In this document: positions 45,837 through 55,294 of the stretch, piece after piece
How the letters are laid out: every line of letters begins with the position of its first letter
How positions within the stretch are numbered: position 1 is the stretch's first letter
Assembly (NCBI RefSeq): GCF_003206495.1
Contig: NZ_NKUF01000016.1
Location: forward strand, 1-64,000
Direction of reading: 5' to 3'
Origin: Gluconacetobacter entanii
GTDB lineage: Bacteria; Pseudomonadota; Alphaproteobacteria; Acetobacterales; Acetobacteraceae
Length of the DNA stretch: 64,000 nucleotides
The notes under the pieces: model-generated
Database searches by the model: none
The model's input: only the letters and a program-made list of their open reading frames with translations
What the model was told of the DNA's origin: nothing
Translations under genes and position numbers: made by a program

Positions 45837-45839
45837 GGA

Positions 45840-46721
45840 TCAGGCCACCAGTGCGCGGGCGGCAATCAGCAGCTTGCGCGGGCGTGAGAGCGACACACGA
45901 TGCGACAGGTCGCGCCATCCCTGGCGTTCCTGTGCTGCGAGGATCGCGGCATAGGTCGCCTCCATCACACGCGCGGGACGCATGGCGCGGCGGTTGCACC
46001 GGCGCATCGCGGCATCGGCGGCGCGGAAATGGTCACGCGCCCGCCCGGCCAGGATGCGCCCCACCGAATCCAGTCCCGGCGCGTGGCACGCACCTTCCGG
46101 CGTCAGCGGCACATCGAAGCGCGACAGCAGTTCGGCAGGCAGGTACAGACGCCCGATCCGCGCATCCTCCGCCACGTCACGCAGGATGTTGGTGATCTGC
46201 AATGCGCGCCCGAGGTGATAGGCGACCCTGTCGGCTTCGGCCGAGGCATCGCCGAACACCCGCACCGACAGGCGCCCCACGGCGGAGGCGACGCGGTCGC
46301 AATACAGGTCGAACGTCGCCTCGTCCGGGGCAACGATGGGGCCGCGCGCATCCATTTCCATGCCGTCGATCACGGCATTGAAATCCTCCTGCCGCAGGCC
46401 GAACATGCGGATGGTCGCCAGCAGCACGCGATCAAGCGCGTCGTCCGCCTGTCCCGCATACAGCCGCGCGATCCGCGCGCGCCATGCGTCGAGCCGGTCG
46501 CTCTTGTCCTGCGCCTCGCCTTCGTCATCGGCTATGTCATCGACCAGGCGACAGAAGGCATAGACGGCATACATCCCGTACCGCCGGTCCGGCGGCAGGA
46601 TCTGCATGCCCTTGCCAAAGGACGTGCCCGACGCCTTCACCACCGCCTCGACCTGCGCAAGGTCCGTGGGGTCGCATCCCAGGGGCGTCGTGCCATCATG
46701 CCGCGCGCGCAAAAAAACCAT
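45840..46721 (-). CDS. hpnD: Presqualene diphosphate synthase
   Basis: Joins two farnesyl diphosphates to presqualene diphosphate. The 293-residue product is a squalene/phytoene synthase family member with the two Asp-rich motifs FCRLVDDIADDEGEA (about 56-70) and ITNILRDVAEDARIGR (about 176-191). GKGMQILPPDRRYGMYAVYAF is the conserved N-terminal segment. It is 105 bases downstream of hpnC with no obvious terminator between. Confidence 0.93.
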   Translation of the reverse strand: MVFLRARHDGTTPLGCDPTDLAQVEAVVKASGTSFGKGMQILPPDRRYGMYAVYAFCRLVDDIADDEGEAQDKSDRLDAWRARIARLYAGQADDALDRVLLATIRMFGLRQEDFNAVIDGMEMDARGPIVAPDEATFDLYCDRVASAVGRLSVRVFGDASAEADRVAYHLGRALQITNILRDVAEDARIGRLYLPAELLSRFDVPLTPEGACHAPGLDSVGRILAGRARDHFRAADAAMRRCNRRAMRPARVMEATYAAILAAQERQGWRDLSHRVSLSRPRKLLIAARALVA

Positions 46722-46826
46722 CCCCGCGTTTTCCGTTCAATCCAAGGTTCACAATGTCTTCCGGACGTTCTTTAACGGCAATTCCCCCAACGGCAAAATC
46801 CATCCGCCAACCCGGCCTGCCCGGCT

Positions 46827-47693
46827 TCAGCGGCGGATGACGCGCAGCGCACCGCCCATCGCCGCCAGCACGTCGCCACGCGACAGCTTGACCCGCCCCG
46901 CCAGAGGGTCCTCGCGGCGCAGGCGCGCGGCAAGGCTCTTCGACAGGCCGACGATCACCGCGCACTCCATGCGCATGCGCCGGTCATGCACCAGCGCGGG
47001 CAGGCGGGCGGCCTCGTCATTAAGGACATCCACCCCGTCCAGCATCGCGTCGAACACCCGGCGCAGCGCGGGCAGGGCGAAGGGTCCGTACAGGTCCTCC
47101 ACCTTCGCGCCCTCGCGCTCCATCCATTCACGCGGGAGGTAGCAGCGGTCGAGCGCACGCAGGTCATCGGCGCAGTCCTGCAGGTGGTTGATGACCTGCA
47201 ACGCCGTGCACAGCGCATCCGACGGGCCTGCCGTCTCCGGCCCCTCGCCATGCAGTTCCAGCAGGAAGCGCCCCACGGGATTGGCGGAATAGCGGCAGTA
47301 TTCCAGCAGTTCGTCCCAGGTCTCATACCGGTTCTTGACCGCGTCCTGGCGGAAGGCGACGATCAGGTCGGTCGCGGTTTCCACCGGGACACCGGTGCGC
47401 GCGAACATCTCGCGCACCTTCACCGCCGTCTGCGCATCGGGGCGGGCGGGGGCGGCAACCGTGCCGCGCACCACGCCCTCCATGGCGTTGAGGCGGTCGA
47501 TCTTCGCCTGCGGGTCCAGCTTCGTGCTGTCCACGATATCGTCGATGACGCGGGCGAAATCGTAATAGGCGTGGACATTCGGACGCTGGTCGCGGCTGAT
47601 CAGCAGGGAGCCTACGGGAAAGTTCTCGTCCCCCGCGCCCTTGCCTGACGATACGTCCTCGCTGCCCCATGCGTCGTGTTCGGCTGTACTCAC
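46827..47693 (-). CDS. hpnC: Hydroxysqualene synthase
   Basis: Converts presqualene diphosphate to hydroxysqualene. The 288-residue protein has the HpnC-specific N terminus GAGDENFPVGSLL (about 20-32), followed by YYDFARVIDDIVDSTKLD (first Asp-rich motif) and INHLQDCADDLRALDRCYLP (second). The start is a GTG that overlaps the hpnB stop (GTGA), which fixes it and couples translation to hpnB. Confidence 0.93.
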   Translation of the reverse strand: MSTAEHDAWGSEDVSSGKGAGDENFPVGSLLISRDQRPNVHAYYDFARVIDDIVDSTKLDPQAKIDRLNAMEGVVRGTVAAPARPDAQTAVKVREMFARTGVPVETATDLIVAFRQDAVKNRYETWDELLEYCRYSANPVGRFLLELHGEGPETAGPSDALCTALQVINHLQDCADDLRALDRCYLPREWMEREGAKVEDLYGPFALPALRRVFDAMLDGVDVLNDEAARLPALVHDRRMRMECAVIVGLSKSLAARLRREDPLAGRVKLSRGDVLAAMGGALRVIRR

Positions 47694-48925
47694 CCTATGT
47701 CATCCCCCGTCATCGTCCTGTTCATGACCGCACCGTTCCCTTCGGAACGGATATAGGTCGAGATTGCCCCATCGGTATCGGTATAGGCGCGACTTTTCCA
47801 CACCACGCCCCGGCCACGATGGTGATTGATGGCCGACCCGATGGTCGCCAGCGTATAGAAAGCGGCCACGACCGGCAGCAGCAGCGCCCATGCGGGCATC
47901 AGGTTGAACCGGCGCAGCGTGGGGGTGTACGACGCCATCGACATGACCCATGCGGCCGCGCCAAGCAGGCAGGCCGTGCCATGGGTGAACAGGGCGAGTT
48001 CCATCGGCACGATCCACACCACGATCATGCCCAGCACCGTGCCCATCAGCATCCACGGCGAATATCCCAACTGCACATAGGCCGTGCGCGCCACCATGCG
48101 CCAGATGTCGTGCGGATGGGGATAGGGCCGGATGGAGCGCGCAAGGCAACTGTGCCCCAGGAAGATCTTCCCGCCCCCATGCTTGATGCGCGCGGCCAGC
48201 GTGCAGTCGTCGATCAGCGCACCGCGCAGGCTGTCGATCCCGCCGATGCGCGCCAGCGCCGTGCGGCGCACAAGGATCGTCCCGCCCGCGGCACCCGCCG
48301 TCCTGCTGCGCGGGTTGTTCACGCTGGCGAAGGGGTAGAGCAGGGCGAAGAAGAAGACGAAGGCCGGGACCAGCATCCGTTCGGCGGGGCTTTTGCAGTT
48401 CAGCTCCACCATCTCCGACACTTCATCAAGGCCGGAGCCTTCGGCCTTGGCCACAAGGGTGGAGATGTGGCGCGGGTCATGGGTGATGTCCGCATCCGTC
48501 AGCAGGATGAAGCCATCGCTGTCGGGGCACAGGCGCGCGGCCTCGGCCACGCCCTGGCTTACGGCCCACAGCTTGCCGCTCCATCCGGCCGGGCGGGACT
48601 TGCCCGTCACCACAGTCAGGCGCTTTTTCGGGTCGGCCACCTTGCGCGCCAGCTTCCCCGTCCCGTCGGTGCTGCCGTCATCGACGATGATGACATGCAA
48701 CTCCCCCGGGTAATCCTGCGCCAGCAGGGAGGAGACACACTGCCTGATCGACGGCGCCTCATCGCGCGCGGGCACCACGACGCAGACATCGGGGCACCGC
48801 CTGCGGTCAAGCGCCCTGCCCGCCACCGGGGCAAGGATCGGCCCGGCCTGCCAGAAACGCCCGTGGAAGAAGATCAGCCACCCCCAGATGGCCAGCGCCA
48901 GCCCCGCAACGGCGATGAGCAACAT
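47690..48925 (-). CDS. hpnB: Hopanoid-associated glycosyltransferase
   Basis: Family 2 glycosyltransferase of the hopanoid cluster; the sugar step it performs is not established. The 411-residue product has an N-terminal membrane segment (about 1-20), a GT-A domain with VVVPARDEAPSI, IIVDDGSTDGTG and LLTDADITHDP (DxD type), and several C-terminal membrane segments (from about 285). The ATG at 48925 has GAGG eight bases ahead and follows the hpnA stop by ten bases; an overlapping in-frame ATG at 48952 is less likely. Confidence 0.92.
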   Translation of the reverse strand: MLLIAVAGLALAIWGWLIFFHGRFWQAGPILAPVAGRALDRRRCPDVCVVVPARDEAPSIRQCVSSLLAQDYPGELHVIIVDDGSTDGTGKLARKVADPKKRLTVVTGKSRPAGWSGKLWAVSQGVAEAARLCPDSDGFILLTDADITHDPRHISTLVAKAEGSGLDEVSEMVELNCKSPAERMLVPAFVFFFALLYPFASVNNPRSRTAGAAGGTILVRRTALARIGGIDSLRGALIDDCTLAARIKHGGGKIFLGHSCLARSIRPYPHPHDIWRMVARTAYVQLGYSPWMLMGTVLGMIVVWIVPMELALFTHGTACLLGAAAWVMSMASYTPTLRRFNLMPAWALLLPVVAAFYTLATIGSAINHHRGRGVVWKSRAYTDTDGAISTYIRSEGNGAVMNRTMTGDDIG

Positions 48926-48935
48926 GTCGCGGACC

Positions 48936-49931
48936 TCAATCGAGCATGCCATGCTGGCGGAACCAGTCGATGGCGTCCTTGACGGCTTCACGCGCGGGAC
49001 GGGGGGAATAGCCCAGTTCCCGGATCGCCTTGTCGGAGGAGAAGAACATCTTCTTGTGCGACATCGCCAGCATTTCGCGCGTGACGCGCGGGGCGATGCC
49101 GAACATGCGCGACAGCCATTCGCTGATGATCGCGATGGGCCAGATCACCGCCTGCGGCAGGCGGATGCGCGGCGGCGCCACACCGGCGATTTCCGCCGTC
49201 ATGGCGAACAGGTCACGCAGGAGGTAGTTCTGACCGCCAAGGATGTATTTCTCGCCCAGGCGCCCGCGCTCCAGCGCCAGCGCGTGCCCTTCGGCCACGT
49301 CATCGACATGGACGATGTTCACGCCCGTATCGACATAGGCGGGCATCCGCCCCGCGGCGCAGTCGAGGATCATCTGCCCCGTGGGCGTGGGCTTGATGTC
49401 GCGCGGGCCGACGGGGGTGGAGGGGTTCACGATCACGGCAGGCAGCGCGCATTCATGGACCAGGCGCAGGACTTCCTGCTCCGCACGGTATTTGGAGCGC
49501 TTGTAGATCCCGATCACGCCATGTTCATGAACCGGCGTCTCCTCGTCGCACACCGTCCCGTCGCCGATCAGGCCAAGCGCCGCGACGGAGGAGCAGTAGA
49601 CGATCTTCTCCACGCCCGCGCGCTGCGCCGCGAGCATGAGCTGGCGCGTGCCCTCCACGTTGGCGATCATCATCGGCACGGGATCGGGCACCCACAGCCG
49701 GTAATCCGCGGCCACGTGAAACACGTAGCGGCATCCGCGCACCGCCGCGTCGAAGGTGGACGGGGTGGACAGGTCCCCATCCACCAGTTCGCACGGGATA
49801 TCGCGCAGGTTGGTAAGATCACTGCCCTTACGCACCATCAGGCGCAGCGAATGGCCACGCTCCAGCAGGTTGCGGGCGACAGCAGAGCCGACAAAACCGG
49901 TTGCACCGGTGACGAGCGTTGGGGCAGTCAT
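48936..49931 (-). CDS. hpnA: Hopanoid-associated sugar epimerase/dehydratase
   Basis: Extended SDR family member of unknown substrate found at the head of hopanoid operons. The 331-residue product has TLVTGATGFVGSAVA (about 5-19), the VFHVAADYRLW segment, CSSVAALG and the catalytic YKRSKYRAE (Tyr-x3-Lys). It is the first gene of the leftward cluster and is divergent from hpnL across about 190 bases. The ATG at 49931 starts right at the nucleotide-binding strand; a GTG five codons upstream is an alternative. Confidence 0.92.
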   Translation of the reverse strand: MTAPTLVTGATGFVGSAVARNLLERGHSLRLMVRKGSDLTNLRDIPCELVDGDLSTPSTFDAAVRGCRYVFHVAADYRLWVPDPVPMMIANVEGTRQLMLAAQRAGVEKIVYCSSVAALGLIGDGTVCDEETPVHEHGVIGIYKRSKYRAEQEVLRLVHECALPAVIVNPSTPVGPRDIKPTPTGQMILDCAAGRMPAYVDTGVNIVHVDDVAEGHALALERGRLGEKYILGGQNYLLRDLFAMTAEIAGVAPPRIRLPQAVIWPIAIISEWLSRMFGIAPRVTREMLAMSHKKMFFSSDKAIRELGYSPRPAREAVKDAIDWFRQHGMLD

Positions 49932-50120
49932 GACCTGAACGAGCACTCCGTGACAGAATTCAAGATTGCGATACGGACTCGCAACCAGCAGGAATTACCA
50001 TTTATCCCGACACCTCGCGGTGGCGCCAGACCCTGTCGTGGTGTAAGTCAGGCCCGCACTGTCACTTCGGGCGGACATTGCGACCGCTTTTCGGCTTAAC
50101 AGACGCATTACGGATCTTTC

Positions 50121-51191
50121 TTGAGAAAGCTTACCATCCTGCTGGCCTTCCTTGGCCTGGCCCTACTTACCGGTTGCACGGCGTGGCTTGGCGCGGGCTC
50201 CGTCATGAAGGCGATCGTGTCGATCGGCTTCGTCGGATTCATGGCGACCGTGCTGGCGCAGCTTGCAGTCGATGCAATACTGGGTCTTGCATGGCACGCG
50301 GCTTGTCGTGACATTTCCGTCCGCCAACTGCTGGTCTCGCGCATGATTCGTGATGCGGCGGCGTCATGCCTGCCCTTCTCCCAGCTCGGGGGGATGGTGA
50401 TCGGCATCCGCGCGACATGCTCCAGCCACCTGTTCGCGGGGCGGCGCGGCCGCACCATCAGCGGGCCGGAAGCGGCGTGCGCGAACCTCGTGGACATCAC
50501 GACGGAGGTGATGGGCCAGATCCTGTTCATCCTGACCGCCGTGCTGTGCCTTGTCGCCCACCAGCAGTCCAGCCCCTTCGCCAAGCCGGTGATCATCGGG
50601 CTTGTGCTGCTGACGATGGGAATCGGCGGGTTCATCTGGACGCAGCAGCACGGGGGATCGCTGCTCAAGCGCGCGGGCCGCATGCTGGGCCACAACATGG
50701 CGACGCAGTGGCAGGACGCGATGATGAGCAGCGCCGACAGCCTGCAGGAACGCTTTGACGAGATCTGGTCCCATCCCCGCCGCATCGCGGAGGCCGCGTT
50801 CCTGCATTATATCGGCTGGCTGGGCAGTGCCGCGACGATCTGGGTTGCGTATTATTTCCTTGGCGCGAAGCTCAGCTTCAGCGGCGCCATCGCCATCGAG
50901 GGCGTGGCCTGCGGCATCATGTCCGTCTCCTTCCTGGTCCCCGCAGGGCTTGGCGTGCAGGAAGCGGCCTATATCGCGCTGGGTTCGGCCTTTGGCATCG
51001 CGCCGTCCATCTCGCTCGGCCTGTCGCTGCTGCGACGCGGGCGCGAACTTGTGATCGGCATCCCGATGCTGCTGGGATGGCAGGCCATGGAAATGCGCAG
51101 CCTGCGCCACACCCCGCAGCAGGACCGCGAGGAAGCGAAGGAGGCAACCTCCCCCGTCGCCGCCCCGTCCACCACCCCACCGGGCAAGTAG
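50121..51191 (+). CDS. hpnL: Hopanoid-associated membrane protein
   Basis: Integral membrane protein of the lysylphosphatidylglycerol-synthase TM / UPF0104 type (TIGR03476, HpnL) found next to hpn operons, with no defined activity. The 356 residues contain about eight hydrophobic segments and the signature SCLPFSQLGGMVIGIRATCS (about 84-103) and SVSFLVPAGLGVQEAAYIAL (about 271-290). The start codon is TTG at 50121, with ACGGA ahead. The Lys/Glu/Pro-rich tail is cytoplasmic. It is divergent from hpnA and followed 37 bases on by the dehydrogenase gene. Confidence 0.88.
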   Translation: MRKLTILLAFLGLALLTGCTAWLGAGSVMKAIVSIGFVGFMATVLAQLAVDAILGLAWHAACRDISVRQLLVSRMIRDAAASCLPFSQLGGMVIGIRATCSSHLFAGRRGRTISGPEAACANLVDITTEVMGQILFILTAVLCLVAHQQSSPFAKPVIIGLVLLTMGIGGFIWTQQHGGSLLKRAGRMLGHNMATQWQDAMMSSADSLQERFDEIWSHPRRIAEAAFLHYIGWLGSAATIWVAYYFLGAKLSFSGAIAIEGVACGIMSVSFLVPAGLGVQEAAYIALGSAFGIAPSISLGLSLLRRGRELVIGIPMLLGWQAMEMRSLRHTPQQDREEAKEATSPVAAPSTTPPGK

Positions 51192-51227
51192 CCCTTCCGC
51201 CCCGCACAGATCCCATCCGGTGCCGCC

Positions 51228-52133
51228 ATGACCGCAACACCTTCCGCCCCCCTGTTCGACAGGCTGGTCATCATCGGACCGGGCCTGATCGGCTCCTCCA
51301 TCCTGCGCCGCGCCATGCTGGATCGCAGCATCGCACGCGAACTCGTCGCCAGCGACATCAACCCGCAGGTCTGCGAACGGGTCCGTGAACTCGGCATCGC
51401 CGACCGGGTGGTGCAGGATGCGAAAGAGGCCGTGCGCGACGCGGACTGCGTGATTTTGTGCGTGCCGGTGGGGGTGATCGGCACGGTTGCGGCGCAGGTC
51501 GCACCAGCGATGAAGCCCGGCGCGATCCTGAGCGAGGTGGGATCGACCAAGGTTTCGGTCATCAACGCCGTGCTGCCCGCGCTGGCGTCACGTCCCGATA
51601 TCGCCTTCGTGCCCGCGCACCCGATGGCGGGCACGGAATATTCCGGCCCGGACGCGGGATTCCACAGCCTGTTTGAAAACCGCTGGTGCCTGCTGCTGCC
51701 GCTGGAGAACACGCCTGCGGATGCGGTGGCGCGTATTTCCGCCATGTGGGAGGCGATGGGCGCGCGCCTGCGCACCATGACGCCCGAACATCATGACCGG
51801 GTCTGCGCCATCGTCAGCCACCTGCCGCACCTGCTGGCCTTCACCATCTGCGGCACGGCGGACGACCTTGCGGATGAAACACGCTCCGAAGTGCTGGATT
51901 TCGCGGCGTCGGGCTTTCGCGACTTCACCCGCATCGCGGCGTCGGACCCGACGATGTGGCGCGACATCTTCCTCAACAACCGTGAGGCACTGCTGGAGAT
52001 GCTCGACCGGTTCATGGCCGATGCGCAGGCCATGGCCGACGCCATCCGCAGGGGGGATGACACGATCATCGTCGATCGCATCACACGCGGGCGCGCCATC
52101 CGGCGCACCCTGATCGAAAACCATCAGGCCTGA
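51228..52133 (+). CDS. Prephenate/arogenate dehydrogenase family protein
   Basis: Converts prephenate to 4-hydroxyphenylpyruvate or arogenate to tyrosine, using NAD(P)+. The 301-residue protein has the Rossmann motif IIGPGLIGSSI (about 15-25) and ILCVPVGVIG, then AHPMAGTEYSGPDAG (about 132-146) and HLPHLLAF (about 198-205) with the catalytic His and the substrate-binding region, and a helical dimerisation domain. There is no ACT or chorismate-mutase domain. Same direction as hpnL and probably cotranscribed. Confidence 0.92.
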   Translation: MTATPSAPLFDRLVIIGPGLIGSSILRRAMLDRSIARELVASDINPQVCERVRELGIADRVVQDAKEAVRDADCVILCVPVGVIGTVAAQVAPAMKPGAILSEVGSTKVSVINAVLPALASRPDIAFVPAHPMAGTEYSGPDAGFHSLFENRWCLLLPLENTPADAVARISAMWEAMGARLRTMTPEHHDRVCAIVSHLPHLLAFTICGTADDLADETRSEVLDFAASGFRDFTRIAASDPTMWRDIFLNNREALLEMLDRFMADAQAMADAIRRGDDTIIVDRITRGRAIRRTLIENHQA

Positions 52134-52140
52134 AATTCAT

Positions 52141-52220
52141 GAAAGTTTCTGGGTGTCGCCTTTTTTGAAAAAGGCGACGTCCTTGAAGCTTTTTGAAAAA
52201 AGCTTCACCAAAAACTTTTA
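52141..52220 (-). repeat. Two-hairpin intergenic repeat, copy 15
   Basis: Between the convergent ends of the prephenate dehydrogenase and pyk genes. It carries the GTCGCC/GGCGAC form of hairpin 2. Confidence 0.9.
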
Positions 52221-52243
52221 TTACTTATCAGTGCTTTATTACC

Positions 52244-53686
52244 TTATTTTACCCGTGCGACACGCAGGGTATTGGTGCTGCCGGTCACGCCAAAGGGCAG
52301 GCCCGCGGCAATGACCACCGCATCCCCCGGCCCGGCGCAGCGCGACAGCGTTGCGGCCTCCAGCGCCTGGTCCACCACGGTCTCGATGCCATAGACCGGC
52401 ACCTCCTGCCCCGCCGACAGCGCGACGACGCCCCATGCGACACACAGCCTGCGCGCGATCTCATCCGTGGGCGTCAGGCCAATGATGGCTCAGTCGGGCC
52501 GTTCGCGCGAAATGCGCAGCGCCGTACGCCCCGCCAGCGTAAAGGCCACGATGACCGGCGCATCCACCGACACCGCTACCTGCCGTGACGCGGCGGCGAT
52601 GGCATCGGCCACCGTACTGTCAACCGGCGGCGGGGTGGCGGCCTGCATCGTCAGGTTCCATCCCGCATCCCCTTCCACGCTGCGTACGATGCGGTCCATC
52701 ATCTCCACCGCCTCACGCGGGTAATCGCCCACGGCGGTTTCCGCCGACAGCATGACCGCATCCGCCCCGTCGAACACCGCCGTCGCCACATCCGACGCCT
52801 CCGCCCGGGTGGGGGTCGGGGCATGGACCATGCTTTCAAGCATCTGCGTCGCGATGATGACGGGACGGCCCATGCGGCGTGCGATGCGGATGATCTGCTT
52901 CTGCGCCACCGGCACCTGTTCGGGCGGCAGTTCGACGCCAAGGTCGCCGCGCGCCACCATCACCACGTCCGACAGGGCTATGACCTCATCCACGCATTCC
53001 ATGGCCTGCGGCTTTTCCAGCTTGGTCAGGATCCAGGCCTGCCCCTCCACCAGTTCGCGCGCCTCGCGCACGTCCTCCGGGCGCTGGACAAAGGACAGGC
53101 CGATATATTCCACCCCCAGTTCGAGGGCGAAGGCGAGGTCCGCGCGGTCCTTTTCGGTAATGGCGGGAATCGGCAGGACCACATCGGGCACGTTGACGCC
53201 CTTGCGGTCCGAAAGCGGCCCGCCGACCATCACCTGCGTCAGGAGGTGATCCGCGCCCTTTTCGCACACCTCCAGTCGCAGCCTGCCGTCATCAAGCAGC
53301 AGGCTGCTGCCGGTCGCAGCGGCCTCGATGATTTCGGGATGCGGCAGGTGGACCCGCGTCTCGTCACCGGGACGGGCGTCGAGGTCGAGGCGGAACATCG
53401 CGCCGGGCCGCAGGGTGACGCTGCCTTCGGCAAAGGTGCCGACCCGCAGCTTCGGCCCCTGCAGGTCGGCCAGCACGCCAAGCGGCCGCTGGAGTTCAGC
53501 CTCCACCGCGCGGATGGTCGCATGGCGCTGCGCATGTTCGGCGTGCAGCCCATGGGAGAAATTGAGGCGGAACACATTGACGCCGGCATCCGCCAGCGCA
53601 CGTATGGTAGCGTAGCTGGACGTGGCCGGCCCCAGCGTCGCCACGATCTTGGTGCGTCGCTGGTCATGCGCGAATAAAGGGTCCAT
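52244..53686 (-). pseudogene. pyk: Pyruvate kinase with in-frame stop codon
   Basis: Transfers phosphate from phosphoenolpyruvate to ADP. The full frame is 481 codons, the normal length, with KIVATLGPATSSY at the N terminus, LNFSHG, VMVARGDLGVELP and IATQMLESM with the usual catalytic residues. Codon 399 (52490-52492) is TGA in RERPD-stop-AIIGLTPTDEIA. Reading resumes in frame to the natural end GSTNTLRVARVK with a TAA at 52244. The truncated 398-residue product would lack most of the C-terminal allosteric domain. One base change explains it (for example TGC to TGA). Sequencing error remains possible. Confidence 0.88.
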
Positions 53687-53819
53687 CGGGAATCCTCTTT
53701 GCCGGACGGACGCGACATGCGCCCGTCACGGCCCTTGCCTGAACCGACATTCCCGATGCGTGCCCGACAGGCGTGCAGGCAGCAGGGAATGCCCCGTCAC
53801 CGCACACGCCCGACCATAA

Positions 53820-54866
53820 TCAGGACGGCGCGATGACTTCCTGCGGCAGAAGCCCCCACAGCGCCTGGCGTTCCAGCCAGCCGGAGTACTGCTTCACCGT
53901 GACCTGGCACCAGCCCGAACCCGCCGGGCACTGGCGCAGCGTCCCCACCACTCCGGGCTTGAGCACCGCGACGATGGAGGACGTGGGATCGGCCTTCGCC
54001 CGCAGCATGACGCCACCGGGCACGGCCGCCGCCTGCGCGGCGTCAGCCACGTGCCCGACGATGCGGCTGTCGGCGCGGCCGATGACATCCGTTTCCTTTT
54101 CGGATGGCTGGCCGGTCTGCTGCGTATCACCCTGGACTGGCTGCCCCGGTATGACAAACGTGCGCGTCCCCACCAGGGTTGCCTGATGCACCCATCCTTT
54201 CTGCCCGTCCGCGCCCTCCACCAGACGCCAGACATCGAATTCACGCTCGATCTTCACCGGCAGGCCACGACGGTGGTACACCCAGTCGATGGGATAACGC
54301 TGTCCCGGTCCCGCGCGCAGGTTGACCTCGTCCGCGCGGAACGCGGCAAAGCGCGGCAGCGGCAGGCCGGTCACGCTGCCCTTGTCCGGGGCCATGCCGG
54401 CGGCGGCGGGGGGCGCGGTGGCACCGGACGCGACGGCGGCGGCACCTGCCGCCGCAGCACCCGCCGCAACCGGGGCCGCGACCACCGCCGGGTGGGGATG
54501 GTGATGTGCGGGCGCAGCAGGGGGGGCGGTGGCCGCGGCGGCGGCATGCTCATGCCTGTGGGCCGCCTTGTGCCCGGCATGGGCCTCCTTCTTTTCCTTT
54601 TCCGCCGCCGTTCCCTTGTGATGGTGCGCGCCATGATGATGGGCATGGTGCGCGCCCGCCTGCGTCGTGGTGGAGGCTGTCGCGGTCGCCGCCGCATACG
54701 CGCCCCACGTCATGCCGCCCCCCAGAAGGGGCACCAGCACGGCCGCGACATGCGCGACACCCCACAGGTGACGCGACCGCATCCCGAAGCGGGAGGCCGC
54801 CAGAGTGTTCACCGCCCGCGCGGTGGAAACATGCGGTGCACAAACATGCCGCGTGCCTTGCGCCAT
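53820..54866 (-). CDS. Exported SH3-domain protein with His/Ala-rich linker
   Basis: The 348-residue protein has an N-terminal hydrophobic segment (about 33-55, likely signal peptide or anchor). A low-complexity stretch rich in His, Ala, Lys and Pro follows (about 70-155), with some 25 histidines in clusters such as HHAHHHGAHHH. Then come two bacterial SH3-like units: VNLRAGPGQRYPIDWVY with KGWVHQATLVG, and MLRAKADPTSSIVAVLKPG with GWCQVTVKQYSGWL. SH3_4/DUF1058 proteins are thought to bind the cell wall. The His cluster may bind metal. Start at 54866 is supported by GAGGAA. Last gene after moeB-like and dsrE-like genes. Confidence 0.8.
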   Translation of the reverse strand: MAQGTRHVCAPHVSTARAVNTLAASRFGMRSRHLWGVAHVAAVLVPLLGGGMTWGAYAAATATASTTTQAGAHHAHHHGAHHHKGTAAEKEKKEAHAGHKAAHRHEHAAAAATAPPAAPAHHHPHPAVVAAPVAAGAAAAGAAAVASGATAPPAAAGMAPDKGSVTGLPLPRFAAFRADEVNLRAGPGQRYPIDWVYHRRGLPVKIEREFDVWRLVEGADGQKGWVHQATLVGTRTFVIPGQPVQGDTQQTGQPSEKETDVIGRADSRIVGHVADAAQAAAVPGGVMLRAKADPTSSIVAVLKPGVVGTLRQCPAGSGWCQVTVKQYSGWLERQALWGLLPQEVIAPS

Positions 54867-54883
54867 CGCGTTCCTCGATCCTT

Positions 54884-55294
54884 TTATAACGTTATGACCT
54901 GCCGCCCCCGGGCGGCATCCAGGAATGTCGGCACCCCCGCGACACGCACCGAAGCCAGCAGCGCCTCGTGCCGCAGACCACATAGCCTCAGTCCCGCCTC
55001 GCACGCCAGCAGGTCGCAGTCCAGTTCCACCACCGCGTCACGCAGGGCCTCGAACGTGGCGACCCCGCGTGCCGCCATTTGGGCATCCTGCCCTGCATCG
55101 CGCAATCCGCGCCAGTCCCGCGCCAGCGCCTGCACGCCGCCCCCCGCCGCGAACAGCACGACCGACCGCCCGAGCGCAAGCCCCGATGCCGCAAGGACCA
55201 GCGCATAATGTGCCCGTTCGTACCCCCCGTCGAGCAGCAGGATCGCAAGATCCTCCGGCGCGGGCGCGCCGCCGCCGGATGTCACCGCCGTCAC
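54884..55294 (-). CDS. DsrE/DsrF-like protein
   Basis: The 136-residue product has the DsrE-like alpha/beta pattern: LAILLLDGGYERAHYALVLAA, then SVVLFAAGGGVQAL, and a Cys-bearing segment CDLLACEAGLRLCGL (about 93-107) where sulfur-relay or peroxiredoxin-like members carry their reactive Cys. Start is a GTG overlapping the stop of the MoeB/ThiF-like gene (GTGA). The pairing with an E1-like adenylyltransferase suggests sulfur transfer, but partners such as a ThiS/MoaD carrier are not in the window. Confidence 0.72.
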   Translation of the reverse strand: MTAVTSGGGAPAPEDLAILLLDGGYERAHYALVLAASGLALGRSVVLFAAGGGVQALARDWRGLRDAGQDAQMAARGVATFEALRDAVVELDCDLLACEAGLRLCGLRHEALLASVRVAGVPTFLDAARGRQVITL

